A DNA stretch of 27,743 bases from Clostridiales bacterium. GTDB lineage: Bacteria > Bacillota_A > Clostridia > Peptostreptococcales > Anaerovoracaceae. Under the pieces are notes generated by a model. It did not search any database. It worked only from the letters and a program-made list of their open reading frames with translations, and was not told where the DNA came from. The translations under genes and the position numbers were made by a program. The stretch's first letter is position 1. The number at the start of each line of letters is the position of its first letter. The stretch is from positions 1-27,743 of the forward strand of contig JAILFI010000060.1 in NCBI GenBank assembly GCA_024697655.1. Reading direction: 5' to 3'. Positions 7,955 through 16,123 of this stretch are shown piece by piece.

Positions 7955-8536
7955 ATGACCGCAGCGAAGACAGATAACGGGAATAGAGTGAATGTGCCGG
8001 ACCTCGATGAATGCAGGAAGATCCTGGCGGACTACGGAACGCCTGAGCATGTGATCCGGCATTGCGAGGCAGTCGCGCACTGCGCACTGGTCATTGGCCG
8101 CGCACTCAATGTGAGAGGGTATCATCTGGACCTCGATCTGGTGCAGGCGGCAGGGCTTCTGCACGATGTCGCGCGCGTCGAACAGGATCATCAGAAGGCC
8201 GGTGCGTCTCTTCTTGCGCGTCTCGGGTATCCGGAAGTGGCATCGATCATCAGCGTACATATGACGTATCCCGCTTTCCACGCGGTCGATGCGTTCGATG
8301 AGACCGATCTCGTCTGCCTGGGGGACCGCCTTTGCAAATTCGATGAATACGTGGGGCTGGAGGAGCGGATGGATTATATCCTCGATAAGTTCAAGGGCAA
8401 CGAGGAAGCGCGCCGCACCATTCTGGCCAATAAAAGAAAGGTCGCTGTCACGATGCAGGAACTGCGTGAACGTCTAGGCATGTCTGTCGACGAACTGATG
8501 GCGCAGCATCCGATCAGCGAAGAGGGGTGGCACTAA
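7955..8536 (+). CDS. HD-domain protein, probable metal-dependent phosphohydrolase
   Basis: A 193-residue protein with HD-superfamily metal ligands: His36 (VIRHCEAV), His70-Asp71 (AGLLHDVAR), His102 (ISVHMTYP) and Asp124 (CLGDRL). In many Bacillota the gene after obg is the HD protein YqeK, an Ap4A hydrolase next to nadD. This sequence lacks the YqeK HDIA-type surroundings and no nadD or rsfS lies nearby, so I do not assign that role. A nucleotide or phosphate-ester substrate is likely from the family. Its stop is directly followed by the ATG of the next gene, indicating translational coupling. Confidence 0.75.
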   Translation: MTAAKTDNGNRVNVPDLDECRKILADYGTPEHVIRHCEAVAHCALVIGRALNVRGYHLDLDLVQAAGLLHDVARVEQDHQKAGASLLARLGYPEVASIISVHMTYPAFHAVDAFDETDLVCLGDRLCKFDEYVGLEERMDYILDKFKGNEEARRTILANKRKVAVTMQELRERLGMSVDELMAQHPISEEGWH

Positions 8537-10390
8537 ATGGGAGCGATCCATATCGAGTCCCTGCTCAAAAAAGTCGAAAAGCCCGGCCGGTACATCGGCG
8601 GGGAGTTCAATGAGATCCGCAAGGACCATGCGTCCGTGGGGACGACGTTTGCGTTCGCTTTTCCGGATCTTTACGAGATCGGCATGTCCTACATGGGGAT
8701 GCAGATCCTTTACAATATCATCAACCACGAGGACGATCTTCTGTGCGAACGCGTCTTTGCGCCTGCGGTCGACATGGAATCGCTGATGCGTGCGGAGAAT
8801 GTTCCGCTTTTTGCTCTGGAGAGCAAAACTCCTGTCAGGGAGTTCGATGTGCTTGGCTTTACGCTGCAGTACGAGATGTCCTTCACGAATATGCTCAACA
8901 TGCTGGATCTGGCAGGCATTCCGCTCCATGCGGAAGACAGGGACGAGACTTTCCCGCTGATCATTGCAGGCGGCCCCTGCGCATACGATCCTGAGCCTCT
9001 GGCTTGCTTTGTGGACGCTTTTCTCATCGGGGACGGGGAAGAGAACCTCCCGGCGTTCCTGCGGCTGTACGGCGAGTATAAGGCGCAAGGGAGGTCCAAA
9101 GAGGCGTTTCTAAAGGCAGCTGCCGCGATCGAAGGCGTTTATGTACCGCGGTTCTACCAGCCGGTCTATCACGAAGACGGCACGCTGAAAGAGGTCCGCA
9201 AACTGTATGCCGGGGCACCGGACCGCGTCCGCAAGGCGCTGGTCAAGGAACTGGATCTGGCAGAGTATCCCGTAAGACCGCTTGTTCCGATGATCGAGAT
9301 CGTACAGGACAGGGCGGTCGTGGAGCTGTTCCGCGGCTGCACGAGGGGCTGCCGTTTCTGCCAGGCGGGGATGATCTACAGGCCGGTGCGCGAACGGTCA
9401 CCGGAGAAGATCTTCGGGATCGCAGATCAGATCACGAAGAATACCGGGCAGGATGAAATGACACTGCTGTCGCTGTCCACGTCCGACTACTCGCATTTCG
9501 AAGATATGGCGACGGATCTGATCGATCTGTGCACCGAACGGCACGTCGGTCTTTCGCTGCCCAGTCTCAGACTCGACAGTTTCAGTTTCAAGGTCCTGAA
9601 TGAGATCCAAAAGTACCGGAAATCCGGTCTGACGTTCGCACCGGAGGCGGGTACGCAGCGTCTGCGTAACGTCATCAACAAGAACATCACCGAAGAGAAT
9701 ATTTTCAGCAGCGTCCGGCAGGCGATCGAACTCGGCTGGAAGCATATCAAGTTCTACTTCATGATGGGGCTTCCCGGTGAAACACTGGAAGACCTTGACG
9801 GCATCGCGGACATCGCCCGCAGGGTGATGCAGCTCAACCGCGAGATGCATGTAGATAAAGGCAACCGCTTCAACGTGACCGTGAGCGTCAGCAATTTCGT
9901 TCCCAAAGCGCACACGCCGTTCCAGTGGGCGCCGCAGGATGCTGATTTCACGGAGAAACACGACTATCTGTCCGCAAAAATGAAGATCAAGGGCGTTTCC
10001 TTCCATTATCATGATGATCCCGTCAGCCGGCTGGAAGGTGTTTTTGCGCGCGGGGACAGACGGACGGGATACTTCCTCGAGGAAGCGTGGAAGAACGGCT
10101 GTAAGTTCGACAGTTGGTCGGAGCAGTATAATGCGGAGGGCTGGCAGAAAGCGGAGGATGCATTCCGCGAAAAGTACGGGTACGGTACGGCGTTCTACCG
10201 GACGAGACAGCGTTCGTACGATGAACTGCTGCCCTGGGACATCGTGGACTGCGGCGTCAGCAAGGCGTTCCTGATGCGGGAGATGGAAAAAGCAAAGCAG
10301 GCGGTCACGACCGATGACTGCCGGATCCGCTGCAACGGCTGCGGTGTGAATACATGGACGGACTGTCCGCTGGAGGGCATCCATGGCTAG
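8537..10390 (+). CDS. TIGR03960-family radical SAM protein with B12-binding-like N-terminal domain
   Basis: A 617-residue protein. The N-terminal 200 residues contain a cobalamin-binding-like fold region (FAFPDLYEIGMSYMGMQILY, GGPCAYDPEPLACFVDAFLIGDGE). The radical SAM motif is CTRGCRFC (Cys268, Cys272, Cys275). A cysteine-containing tail (CRIRCNGCGVNTWTDC) closes the protein. The family is widespread in Bacillota next to TIGR03936/DUF2344 and often near rplU-rpmA and RNase G; RNase G is absent here. The family's reaction is not firmly known; its company with ribosome and RNA genes suggests tRNA or rRNA modification. The ATG abuts the previous stop and the 3' end overlaps the next gene by 8 bases. 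Confidence 0.9.
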   Translation: MGAIHIESLLKKVEKPGRYIGGEFNEIRKDHASVGTTFAFAFPDLYEIGMSYMGMQILYNIINHEDDLLCERVFAPAVDMESLMRAENVPLFALESKTPVREFDVLGFTLQYEMSFTNMLNMLDLAGIPLHAEDRDETFPLIIAGGPCAYDPEPLACFVDAFLIGDGEENLPAFLRLYGEYKAQGRSKEAFLKAAAAIEGVYVPRFYQPVYHEDGTLKEVRKLYAGAPDRVRKALVKELDLAEYPVRPLVPMIEIVQDRAVVELFRGCTRGCRFCQAGMIYRPVRERSPEKIFGIADQITKNTGQDEMTLLSLSTSDYSHFEDMATDLIDLCTERHVGLSLPSLRLDSFSFKVLNEIQKYRKSGLTFAPEAGTQRLRNVINKNITEENIFSSVRQAIELGWKHIKFYFMMGLPGETLEDLDGIADIARRVMQLNREMHVDKGNRFNVTVSVSNFVPKAHTPFQWAPQDADFTEKHDYLSAKMKIKGVSFHYHDDPVSRLEGVFARGDRRTGYFLEEAWKNGCKFDSWSEQYNAEGWQKAEDAFREKYGYGTAFYRTRQRSYDELLPWDIVDCGVSKAFLMREMEKAKQAVTTDDCRIRCNGCGVNTWTDCPLEGIHG

Positions 10391-11063
10391 ATACTATCTG
10401 ATCTTTTCAAAATCCGGCTATGCCGTTTATACTTCCCATCTCGACATGCAGCGTTTCTTCAAGCGCGCGTTTGCGCGGGCGCAGATCGAGCTGGCGTTTT
10501 CCAACGGGTTCAATCCGCACCCGAAGATGAGTTTCGCGCAGCCGCTGTCGCTCGGGTACAGCAGCCAGAGCGAGTATCTGGAATTCCAGACAAAGGACGA
10601 ACTGCCCGCGGAAGAGATCAAATCCCGTCTTTGCGGCGTCATGCCGGAAGGGATCGACGTGCTCGACGTCAGATGTCTTCCGGACAGCGGGAAGAGTCTG
10701 GCCGCAATGTGCACAGCGGCTTCATACAGGATCTTCGTCCGCTGGGACAGGGAAGAGATGGGCTGCAGTGCGGACCATTTCGATATGCGTGGTTTTCTGA
10801 GGCAGGAGAAGATCCTCGTGCTCAAACGGATGAAGAAAAAGAAGGAACCGCAGGAAGTCGACATCAGAGGCAAGATCCGGGAAATCGAGTGGGCAGTACA
10901 AGACAATATTTTGATTATGTCTACTGTTTTAGACGCAGGAAGCGATTCCAATCTCTCTCCGGATCTGCTGATCCAGGCGATCGGACGGTACGCCGGTGTT
11001 GAGATACCGCCTGAAAATGTTGAAATCACAAGGGTTTCTATGACGCTGGACGGCCTCGAATAA
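10383..11063 (+). CDS. TIGR03936 / DUF2344 protein
   Basis: A 226-residue protein beginning MARYYLIFSKSGYAVYTSHLDMQRFFKRAFARA. This and the following SNGFNPHPKMSFAQPLSLGY are the hallmark of DUF2344. In many bacteria this domain is fused to the C-terminus of the TIGR03960 radical SAM protein; here it is a separate gene overlapping it by 8 bases, which supports a joint function. No catalytic residues are known to me. The C-terminal third is more variable. Downstream comes the hairpin that overlaps the comEA promoter. Confidence 0.88.
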   Translation: MARYYLIFSKSGYAVYTSHLDMQRFFKRAFARAQIELAFSNGFNPHPKMSFAQPLSLGYSSQSEYLEFQTKDELPAEEIKSRLCGVMPEGIDVLDVRCLPDSGKSLAAMCTAASYRIFVRWDREEMGCSADHFDMRGFLRQEKILVLKRMKKKKEPQEVDIRGKIREIEWAVQDNILIMSTVLDAGSDSNLSPDLLIQAIGRYAGVEIPPENVEITRVSMTLDGLE

Positions 11064-11089
11064 CCCCGCGCACAACAGAATTACAAATA

Positions 11090-11118
11090 TTGACAGATAG
11101 CCTCCGTAGCTGTAAGAT
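11090..11118 (+). promoter_or_regulatory. Promoter of comEA, inside a hairpin-forming repeat
   Basis: TTGACA (11090-11095), a 17-base spacer and TAAGAT (11113-11118). The predicted start of transcription near 11125 is downstream of the left arm of the hairpin at 11099-11144. Confidence 0.55.
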
Positions 11119-11144
11119 TTTGACAAATCTACAGAACGGAGGCT
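11099..11144 (+). promoter_or_regulatory. Long hairpin pairing with the comEA ribosome binding site
   Basis: AGCCTCCGT (11099-11107) pairs perfectly with ACGGAGGCT (11136-11144). Inner stems CTGTA/TACAG and GATTT/AAATC extend it to about 19 base pairs. The right arm contains the GGAGG of comEA (11138-11142) and is followed by TTTT just before the ATG. In read-through RNA it could terminate transcription or hide the ribosome binding site. RNA from the local promoter lacks the left arm. Confidence 0.65.
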
Positions 11145-11147
11145 TTT

Positions 11148-11795
11148 ATGATGCAGGAATTACTCAAAAGCGAGTTCTTCGCGGTCCACAGGGAAAAGAT
11201 CATCAAGGGAGCAGTCATAGGTCTGATCGTCTTGGCTGCCGTCATCGTTTTTGCGTTCCATACCGGCAGCAAAGAGCCGGTCGAACTGACGGAACAGCCT
11301 GCTGTGAACGCGGCGGAAGAAGAGACCGGAGAGACTGAACGGCTTGAAGAATCCGCAGCGATCGTCGTTGTCGATGTCGCAGGGGCTGTTCTTTCACCTT
11401 CTGTCGTCCATCTTAAGGAAGGCGCCAGAGTGGAAGACGCGATCGCGGCGGCGGGCGGACTTGCAGAGGACGCTGATGTCAGCCAGATCAATCGTGCTGC
11501 TGTCCTTCATGACGGGGAAAAACTATATATTCCCGCGGTTGGAGAAGATGTGACGGTGGTGCCGCCCGTGCCTGCTGCAGACGGCACGGGCGAAGATGGT
11601 GCGATGCTGGTCAACATCAATACGGCGACCACTGAGGAACTGGAATCACTGAAAGGCGTGGGGCCGGTGACTGCCGCGAAGATCATCGAGTATCGAACGG
11701 TCTACGGCGCGTTCGAGACGATCGAAGATATCAAAAATGTGGACGGGATCGGGGAAAAGACGTTCGAAGGATTGAAGGATCAGATCACGGTGTGA
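11148..11795 (+). CDS. comEA: ComEA-type competence DNA-binding protein
   Basis: A 215-residue protein. An N-terminal membrane anchor (residues about 20-42, KGAVIGLIVLAAVIVFAF) precedes an acidic linker, a SLBB domain (about 75-140, VDVAGAVLSPSVVHLKEGARV to LYIPAVGED) and a helix-hairpin-helix domain (about 155-215, VNINTATTEELESLKGVGP, IKNVDGIGEKTFEGLKDQI). This is the ComEA layout of Gram-positive bacteria, where the protein binds incoming double-stranded DNA at the outer face of the membrane and hands it to ComEC. comEC is not in the window. The ATG at 11148 or the next at 11151 could be used; GGAGG lies 5 and 8 bases upstream respectively. Confidence 0.9.
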   Translation: MMQELLKSEFFAVHREKIIKGAVIGLIVLAAVIVFAFHTGSKEPVELTEQPAVNAAEEETGETERLEESAAIVVVDVAGAVLSPSVVHLKEGARVEDAIAAAGGLAEDADVSQINRAAVLHDGEKLYIPAVGEDVTVVPPVPAADGTGEDGAMLVNINTATTEELESLKGVGPVTAAKIIEYRTVYGAFETIEDIKNVDGIGEKTFEGLKDQITV

Positions 11796-11865
11796 CTTCT
11801 GGTATACGAAATGAATAAGAAAGAGAAAGAATGACCGGAATGGGAATGAGAAAGGAGAATAACGA

Positions 11866-14538
11866 ATGAAGAATGAGAGACGCAGGCAGGCGCGGCTAAG
11901 ATGCTTTCTGTGGCTGCTGGCAGCCCTTCTGATCGGGCAGCTGGCAATGCCGTTTTCAGGGGTACTGCGTGCCGGACATCAGGTGTTTGCGGATACGCCG
12001 GAGACCGCCCGGTTTGAGCTGGATGTATCGGATGACATGATCTATTACGGGGACTGGTTCACCAGACTGATGCGGTTCCGGTACCAGGACACCGGAGAGA
12101 CGGAACGCGCGTACTGTATGAACCCGGAACTGTATCCGCCGCGGGAAGGTACCCATACAGCGACGATCTACAACTACAGGAACGTGCCGGATCATTACCG
12201 CGCGCTGTGGAAAGCGCTGTATTATCTGGAAGGCGGTCCGGGATACCCGCTCGTCGCGGATGTGTGGGACAGTGTTTATCACTACGATCCTGCGCATCCG
12301 GATGCCTGGTCGTCTGCAAGAGCGCAGGCATACGCGCTTTCCCACATGGTGGTCTCCGATCTGTCACCGGTCGGCTCGAGCGGTGCGACGGGGGCGGGAG
12401 GGACCTATCTGCGTCTTGAAAACGCTATGATCGAGAGGATCAAAACGATGCCCGATCCACCGAAGACGTTCCAGATCGCGGTGTATGTATCGGGCAGCGA
12501 TCTGCAGAACCTGACCGGATACTGTGCGCCGCTGAGTGTGACCGGAACGCTTAGGCTGACCAAACGCGGTACGGAAACCGCGCTGACGGAGGATAACCCC
12601 GCCTACACGCTGGCAGGGGCGGAATACGGTGTTTATCTGGATGCCGGCTGCACCTCCAAAGCCGCTTCGTTCACCACGGATAAATCCGGTAAAACGGACG
12701 AATTGACGCTGGAAGAAGGAACGTACTATGTGCGTGAGGACAAGGCGTCCCGTGGCTATGTGCCGGACAAGACCGTGCATCAGGCTGTCATAGAGGCAGA
12801 CGAAACGACGGAGATCGTTTCGGAAGAGATCCCGCAGCGCGCCGCCCTGGAATGGCTTCTGTTCAAAACGGATAAAGAATCCGGCAAAGCTGTTCCCAAA
12901 GGAAGTGCTTCGCTGGAAGGCGCTGTCTTCGAGGTGCGCTGGTACGCGGGGCAGTATGACAGCGCGGAAGCCGCCGCAAAGGCCGGTGCAAAGTGCCGCA
13001 CCTGGAAGTTCCGAACGGACGGGGACGGCCGCATTGCGTATGCGGACCATTATAAGACGGATGGGGACGCGTTATTCTATGATGCGCATGGCACAGCCGT
13101 GCTGCCCTGTGGTCTGCTGGTCCTCCGGGAAGTGACAGCCCCGGCAGGATACCTGCCGGATGAGGAGAGCAGGCAGATCAGGATCTCTCCGGTCAGCGGA
13201 CTGGCGGACCCGGTGATCCCGGCTGATCAGATCGGTCAGATGCCGTTCGTTCCGGAACAGGTCATGCGCGGCGGATTCCGCTTTAACAAACTGAAGGAAG
13301 GCAGTGCGGAAGCAGTTGCGATGGTCCCGTTCAGGGTCACATCCGAGACGACCGGCGAGCAGCATATCCTGGTCACGGACGCGAACGGTATCGCGGATAC
13401 CGAAAGCGCTTCTCATACAAGGAACTGCAATGCGAATGACGGTGCTGTCTCTGCGGATGGGATCCCGGATGAGACAGCTCTTGATCCGAACGCGGGTATC
13501 TGGTTTTACGGATACGGGGAAGGCAGCGAGGAAGACGGGGCGCCGGAAGATGCGAAGAAAGCGCTCCCGTATGATACTTATCTGGTCGAGGAGCTCCCCT
13601 GCAGTGTGAACAAGGGATACAGGCCGGCTGTTTTCCGGGTCAGGATCGACCGGGACAAGGTAGCCATCGACCGCGGCACGGTGACGGACTACAAAGATAT
13701 CACGATCATCGGAACGACGGCTGTCTGCAAGGAGACAGCGTCGCATTACGCGCCGCAGACAGGCCTTGTGACGATCACGGACACCGTGCGGTATGAAGGC
13801 GCGCAGCCCGGTGAAAAGTACCGCATGGAGGGTGTTCTGATGGATCGTGAGACAGGTGAACCGGTCCTGGCAGACGGGGAACCGGTTACAGTTTCCAAAG
13901 AGTATACGGCTCTGTACAAAGATGGTGCGTTCCGGATGACATTTGAGGTCGATGCAGCTGAACTGACGGGGCATACGACGGTCGTCTATGAAACGCTGTA
14001 CCGGGATGATGTATCTGTAGCAGAGCATAAAGATATTGACGATGAAGGACAGACCGTGCGGTTCCCGTCTATTGCGACGCAAGCAGCAAGGAAAGAGGAC
14101 GGGCTGGTCATCGACCACGTGACGTACAGCGGACTGCAGGCAGGAGAGACGTACACCATGACAGCGCACCTTGTGGATCCGGACAGCGGAGAAGAAATCA
14201 AAGACGTGGAAGGCGGCCTGGTATTCACGCCGGAGACGGACAGCGGCACAGTCGATGTGCCGATCGATGTGACCGGTGCGGGCAGCGGATTCAGGGTCGT
14301 CTTTGAACAGTGCACACTGGAAGGGGAGCTGATCGCATCGCATGAGGATGCTTCCTGTAAAGAACAGACCGTCCTGCTGCCGGAGAAACCGGCAACGCCG
14401 GTGCCGCAGAAAAACCATTCTGTGCCGCGTACCGGTGATCCGGCGGGCAGCGCAGCCTGGTGGTGTCTGCTCGGGGCGGCTGTGGTGCTGGCAACGGCAG
14501 GATTTGCCAGACGGACTGCCGCAAACGGGAAAGAGTAG
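11866..14538 (+). CDS. Secreted sortase-anchored adhesin/pilin-like protein with SpaA (Cna-B) and VaFE-type domains
   Basis: An 890-residue surface protein. A signal peptide with basic start and hydrophobic core likely ends near Ala42 (HQVFADTP). An N-terminal domain with ERAYCMNPE (Cys84) and GGPGYPL resembles thioester (TQXA-type) adhesion domains. Two Cna-B/SpaA-like repeats follow at about 225-315 and 325-445 (LAGAEYGVYLDA...GTYYVREDKASRGY; LREVTAPAGYLPDE), then a SpaA-like domain at about 465-610 (GGFRFNKLKEG) and two VaFE-type repeats at about 625-735 and 735-840 (ITDTVRYEGAQPGEKYRMEG, IDHVTYSGLQAGETYTMTAH). The end is a variant sorting signal VPRTGD, a membrane helix and a short basic tail. 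AAAGGAG precedes the ATG. No sortase or partner pilin is nearby. Role inferred: adhesion. Confidence 0.85.
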   Translation: MKNERRRQARLRCFLWLLAALLIGQLAMPFSGVLRAGHQVFADTPETARFELDVSDDMIYYGDWFTRLMRFRYQDTGETERAYCMNPELYPPREGTHTATIYNYRNVPDHYRALWKALYYLEGGPGYPLVADVWDSVYHYDPAHPDAWSSARAQAYALSHMVVSDLSPVGSSGATGAGGTYLRLENAMIERIKTMPDPPKTFQIAVYVSGSDLQNLTGYCAPLSVTGTLRLTKRGTETALTEDNPAYTLAGAEYGVYLDAGCTSKAASFTTDKSGKTDELTLEEGTYYVREDKASRGYVPDKTVHQAVIEADETTEIVSEEIPQRAALEWLLFKTDKESGKAVPKGSASLEGAVFEVRWYAGQYDSAEAAAKAGAKCRTWKFRTDGDGRIAYADHYKTDGDALFYDAHGTAVLPCGLLVLREVTAPAGYLPDEESRQIRISPVSGLADPVIPADQIGQMPFVPEQVMRGGFRFNKLKEGSAEAVAMVPFRVTSETTGEQHILVTDANGIADTESASHTRNCNANDGAVSADGIPDETALDPNAGIWFYGYGEGSEEDGAPEDAKKALPYDTYLVEELPCSVNKGYRPAVFRVRIDRDKVAIDRGTVTDYKDITIIGTTAVCKETASHYAPQTGLVTITDTVRYEGAQPGEKYRMEGVLMDRETGEPVLADGEPVTVSKEYTALYKDGAFRMTFEVDAAELTGHTTVVYETLYRDDVSVAEHKDIDDEGQTVRFPSIATQAARKEDGLVIDHVTYSGLQAGETYTMTAHLVDPDSGEEIKDVEGGLVFTPETDSGTVDVPIDVTGAGSGFRVVFEQCTLEGELIASHEDASCKEQTVLLPEKPATPVPQKNHSVPRTGDPAGSAAWWCLLGAAVVLATAGFARRTAANGKE

Positions 14539-14552
14539 GCGAAAGCCGGACA

Positions 14553-14575
14553 GCCCGGGGGCCCGGCGCGCGGGC
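14553..14575 (+). terminator. Very GC-rich hairpin after the adhesin gene, no T tract
   Basis: GCCCG (14553-14557) can pair with CGGGC (14571-14575), with further G/C pairs inside. It follows the adhesin stop by 14 bases. Without a T run it is at best a weak or Rho-assisted terminator. Confidence 0.3.
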
Positions 14576-14602
14576 AATCAAACAGACCCTCCTATCAAAA
14601 TA

Positions 14603-14631
14603 TTGACTGGACCTGTCTCCGCAAGTATAAT
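14603..14631 (+). promoter_or_regulatory. Near-consensus promoter of the DUF896 gene
   Basis: TTGACT (14603-14608), a 17-base spacer and a perfect TATAAT (14626-14631). Its spacer holds the left arm of the inverted repeat at 14610-14653. Confidence 0.8.
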
Positions 14632-14653
14632 CAACTGGCAAAGGAGGCAGGTC
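14610..14653 (+). promoter_or_regulatory. Inverted repeat pairing the promoter spacer with the ribosome binding site
   Basis: GACCTGTCTCC (14610-14620) pairs with GGAGGCAGGTC (14643-14653), 11 pairs with one G-T. The right arm covers the GGAGG of the DUF896 gene. RNA from the promoter at 14603 starts after the left arm, so only read-through RNA from the adhesin gene could fold it. Confidence 0.6.
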
Positions 14654-14658
14654 TTGTC

Positions 14659-14835
14659 ATGATCGAAAAAGAGCATATCGACCGCATCAATGAACTGGCT
14701 GCACTTGCCAAACAGCGGGAACTGACCGAGGAGGAACTTGCCGAGAGGGCAGTGCTCCGCCGCGCGTATATCGACGCGATCAAAGGCAGTCTCAGAGTGC
14801 ATCTGGAGTCCATTGAGATCGTGGAGGAAGAATAA
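14659..14835 (+). CDS. Small DUF896 (YnzC-like) protein
   Basis: A 58-residue protein beginning MIEKEHIDRINELAALAKQ and continuing with LTEEELAERAVLRRAYIDAIKGSLRVHLESIEI, the two-helix pattern of DUF896/YnzC. Members are small cytoplasmic proteins of Bacillota, in Bacillus linked to the SOS-regulated yneA-yneB-ynzC operon, but with no settled biochemical role. AAGGAGG (14641-14647) is 11 bases from the ATG. It stands alone between its own strong promoter and a terminator. Confidence 0.85.
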   Translation: MIEKEHIDRINELAALAKQRELTEEELAERAVLRRAYIDAIKGSLRVHLESIEIVEEE

Positions 14836-14838
14836 AGC

Positions 14839-14862
14839 CGCACAGATTTGTGCGACTTTTTT
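14839..14862 (+). terminator. Rho-independent terminator of the DUF896 gene
   Basis: CGCACA (14839-14844) pairs with TGTGCG (14849-14854) around a GATT loop and is followed by a T run (14857-14862) and further T-rich sequence. Confidence 0.75.
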
Positions 14863-14870
14863 CTTTTTGC

Positions 14871-14899
14871 TTGTAAATCCTACTAAAATGGTATATTAT
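14871..14899 (+). promoter_or_regulatory. Promoter of nifS-nifU
   Basis: TTGTAA (14871-14876), a 17-base spacer and TATTAT (14894-14899), about 50 bases before the nifS start. Confidence 0.6.
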
Positions 14900-14907
14900 T
14901 CTATTAA

Positions 14908-14923
14908 CCTATAAAGATATAGG
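14908..14923. promoter_or_regulatory. Palindrome at the nifS transcription start, possible operator
   Basis: CCTATA (14908-14913) and TATAGG (14918-14923) form a perfect 6-base inverted repeat with an AAGA spacer, right where the promoter at 14871 should start RNA synthesis. It may be an operator for an Fe-S-responsive (Rrf2/IscR-type) regulator, but it does not match a consensus I know and no regulator gene is nearby. Confidence 0.35.
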
Positions 14924-14949
14924 GAATAAAGGCGAGGAGAAAGGAAAGA

Positions 14950-16119
14950 ATGAAACAGATCTATCTTGATTATTCTGCAACGACGCCTGTGAAGCCGGAA
15001 GTGCTGGAGGAGATGATCCCGTACTTCACCGAATTCTTTGGCAATCCATCGAGCCTGTACGATCTGTCGTATCCGTCGAAGGATGCGATCGCAAAGGCGC
15101 GCGGGCAGGTGGCGTCGCTGATCAACTGTGATCCGGCAGAATTATTTTTTACATCCTGCGGCAGCGAGAGCGACAACTGGGTGTTGTTCGGTGTCGCGGA
15201 TGCACAGCGAAAGAAGGGTGGACATATCATTACGACCTCGATCGAGCACCACGCGATCCTGCACACCGGCGATTACCAGAGAAAACACGGGCTGGATGTG
15301 ACGTATCTGCCGGTCGACGAGAAAGGGTTCATCACACCGGATGTGCTGGAAGCGGCGATCCGGCCGGATACTGTTCTGATCTCCATCATGTATGTCAACA
15401 ACGAGGTCGGTACGGTCCAGAACATCAAAGAACTGGCGGAGATCGCCCATGCGCACGGCATCACGTTCCATACGGACGCGGTGCAGGCGCTCGGCAACGT
15501 GAACTGCGATGTACAGGAACTGGGCGTCGATCTGATGTCGATGTCCGCGCACAAGATCTACGGGCCGAAGGGGGTCGGCGCACTTTATATCAGAAAGGGC
15601 ACCCGGATCAGCAATTATCTGCACGGCGGCGCGCAGGAAAGCAAACACCGCGCAGGAACGGAGAATGTGCCCGGGATCGTCGGATTCGGCAAAGCTGCCG
15701 AACTGGCCAAAGAGCATTTTGAGGATCACGTGGCGCACAGCAGCAGTCTGCGCGATTACTTCGTGGACCGCGTGCTCAGCGAGATCCCGCACACATACCT
15801 CAACGGGAGCCGGGAACACAGGCATCCGGGGAACGCAAACATCACCTTTGAATACATCGAGGGGGAATCGATCCTGCTGCTGCTCAACTACTACGGCATC
15901 TGTGTTTCGACGGGGTCGGCCTGCAGTTCGGCCTCTCTCACACCGAGCCACGTGCTGTCCGCGATGGGCATCCCGCCGGAAATCATTCACGGCACGATCC
16001 GGTTCACGGTCGGCGATATGACGACCAAAGAAGACCTGGATTACACCGTTGACAAACTGAAGGAGGTCGTCGGAAGGCTTCGGGAGATCTCAGCAGTCAG
16101 TGAAGAGAAAGGATGGTAA
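14950..16119 (+). CDS. nifS: Cysteine desulfurase, NifS/IscS type
   Basis: A 389-residue PLP-dependent enzyme that removes sulfur from cysteine for Fe-S cluster assembly. It begins MKQIYLDYSATTPVKPEVLE. HTDAVQALGNV contributes to cofactor binding, the PLP lysine is Lys202 (SMSAHKIYGPKGVGALY), and the persulfide cysteine is Cys325 in STGSACSSAS, the SSGSAC-type loop of group I desulfurases. A strong purine-rich ribosome binding site (GAGGAGAAAGG) precedes the ATG. nifU follows after 4 bases, so the two act as a unit. No iscR lies upstream, unlike many clostridial clusters. Confidence 0.96.
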   Translation: MKQIYLDYSATTPVKPEVLEEMIPYFTEFFGNPSSLYDLSYPSKDAIAKARGQVASLINCDPAELFFTSCGSESDNWVLFGVADAQRKKGGHIITTSIEHHAILHTGDYQRKHGLDVTYLPVDEKGFITPDVLEAAIRPDTVLISIMYVNNEVGTVQNIKELAEIAHAHGITFHTDAVQALGNVNCDVQELGVDLMSMSAHKIYGPKGVGALYIRKGTRISNYLHGGAQESKHRAGTENVPGIVGFGKAAELAKEHFEDHVAHSSSLRDYFVDRVLSEIPHTYLNGSREHRHPGNANITFEYIEGESILLLLNYYGICVSTGSACSSASLTPSHVLSAMGIPPEIIHGTIRFTVGDMTTKEDLDYTVDKLKEVVGRLREISAVSEEKGW

Positions 16120-16123
16120 TACA

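Noticed and set aside
13072..14577. 501-residue open frame on the - strand across the adhesin gene
   Set aside because: It has no plausible domain or ribosome binding site, while the + strand frame has a signal peptide, repeats and sorting signal in order.
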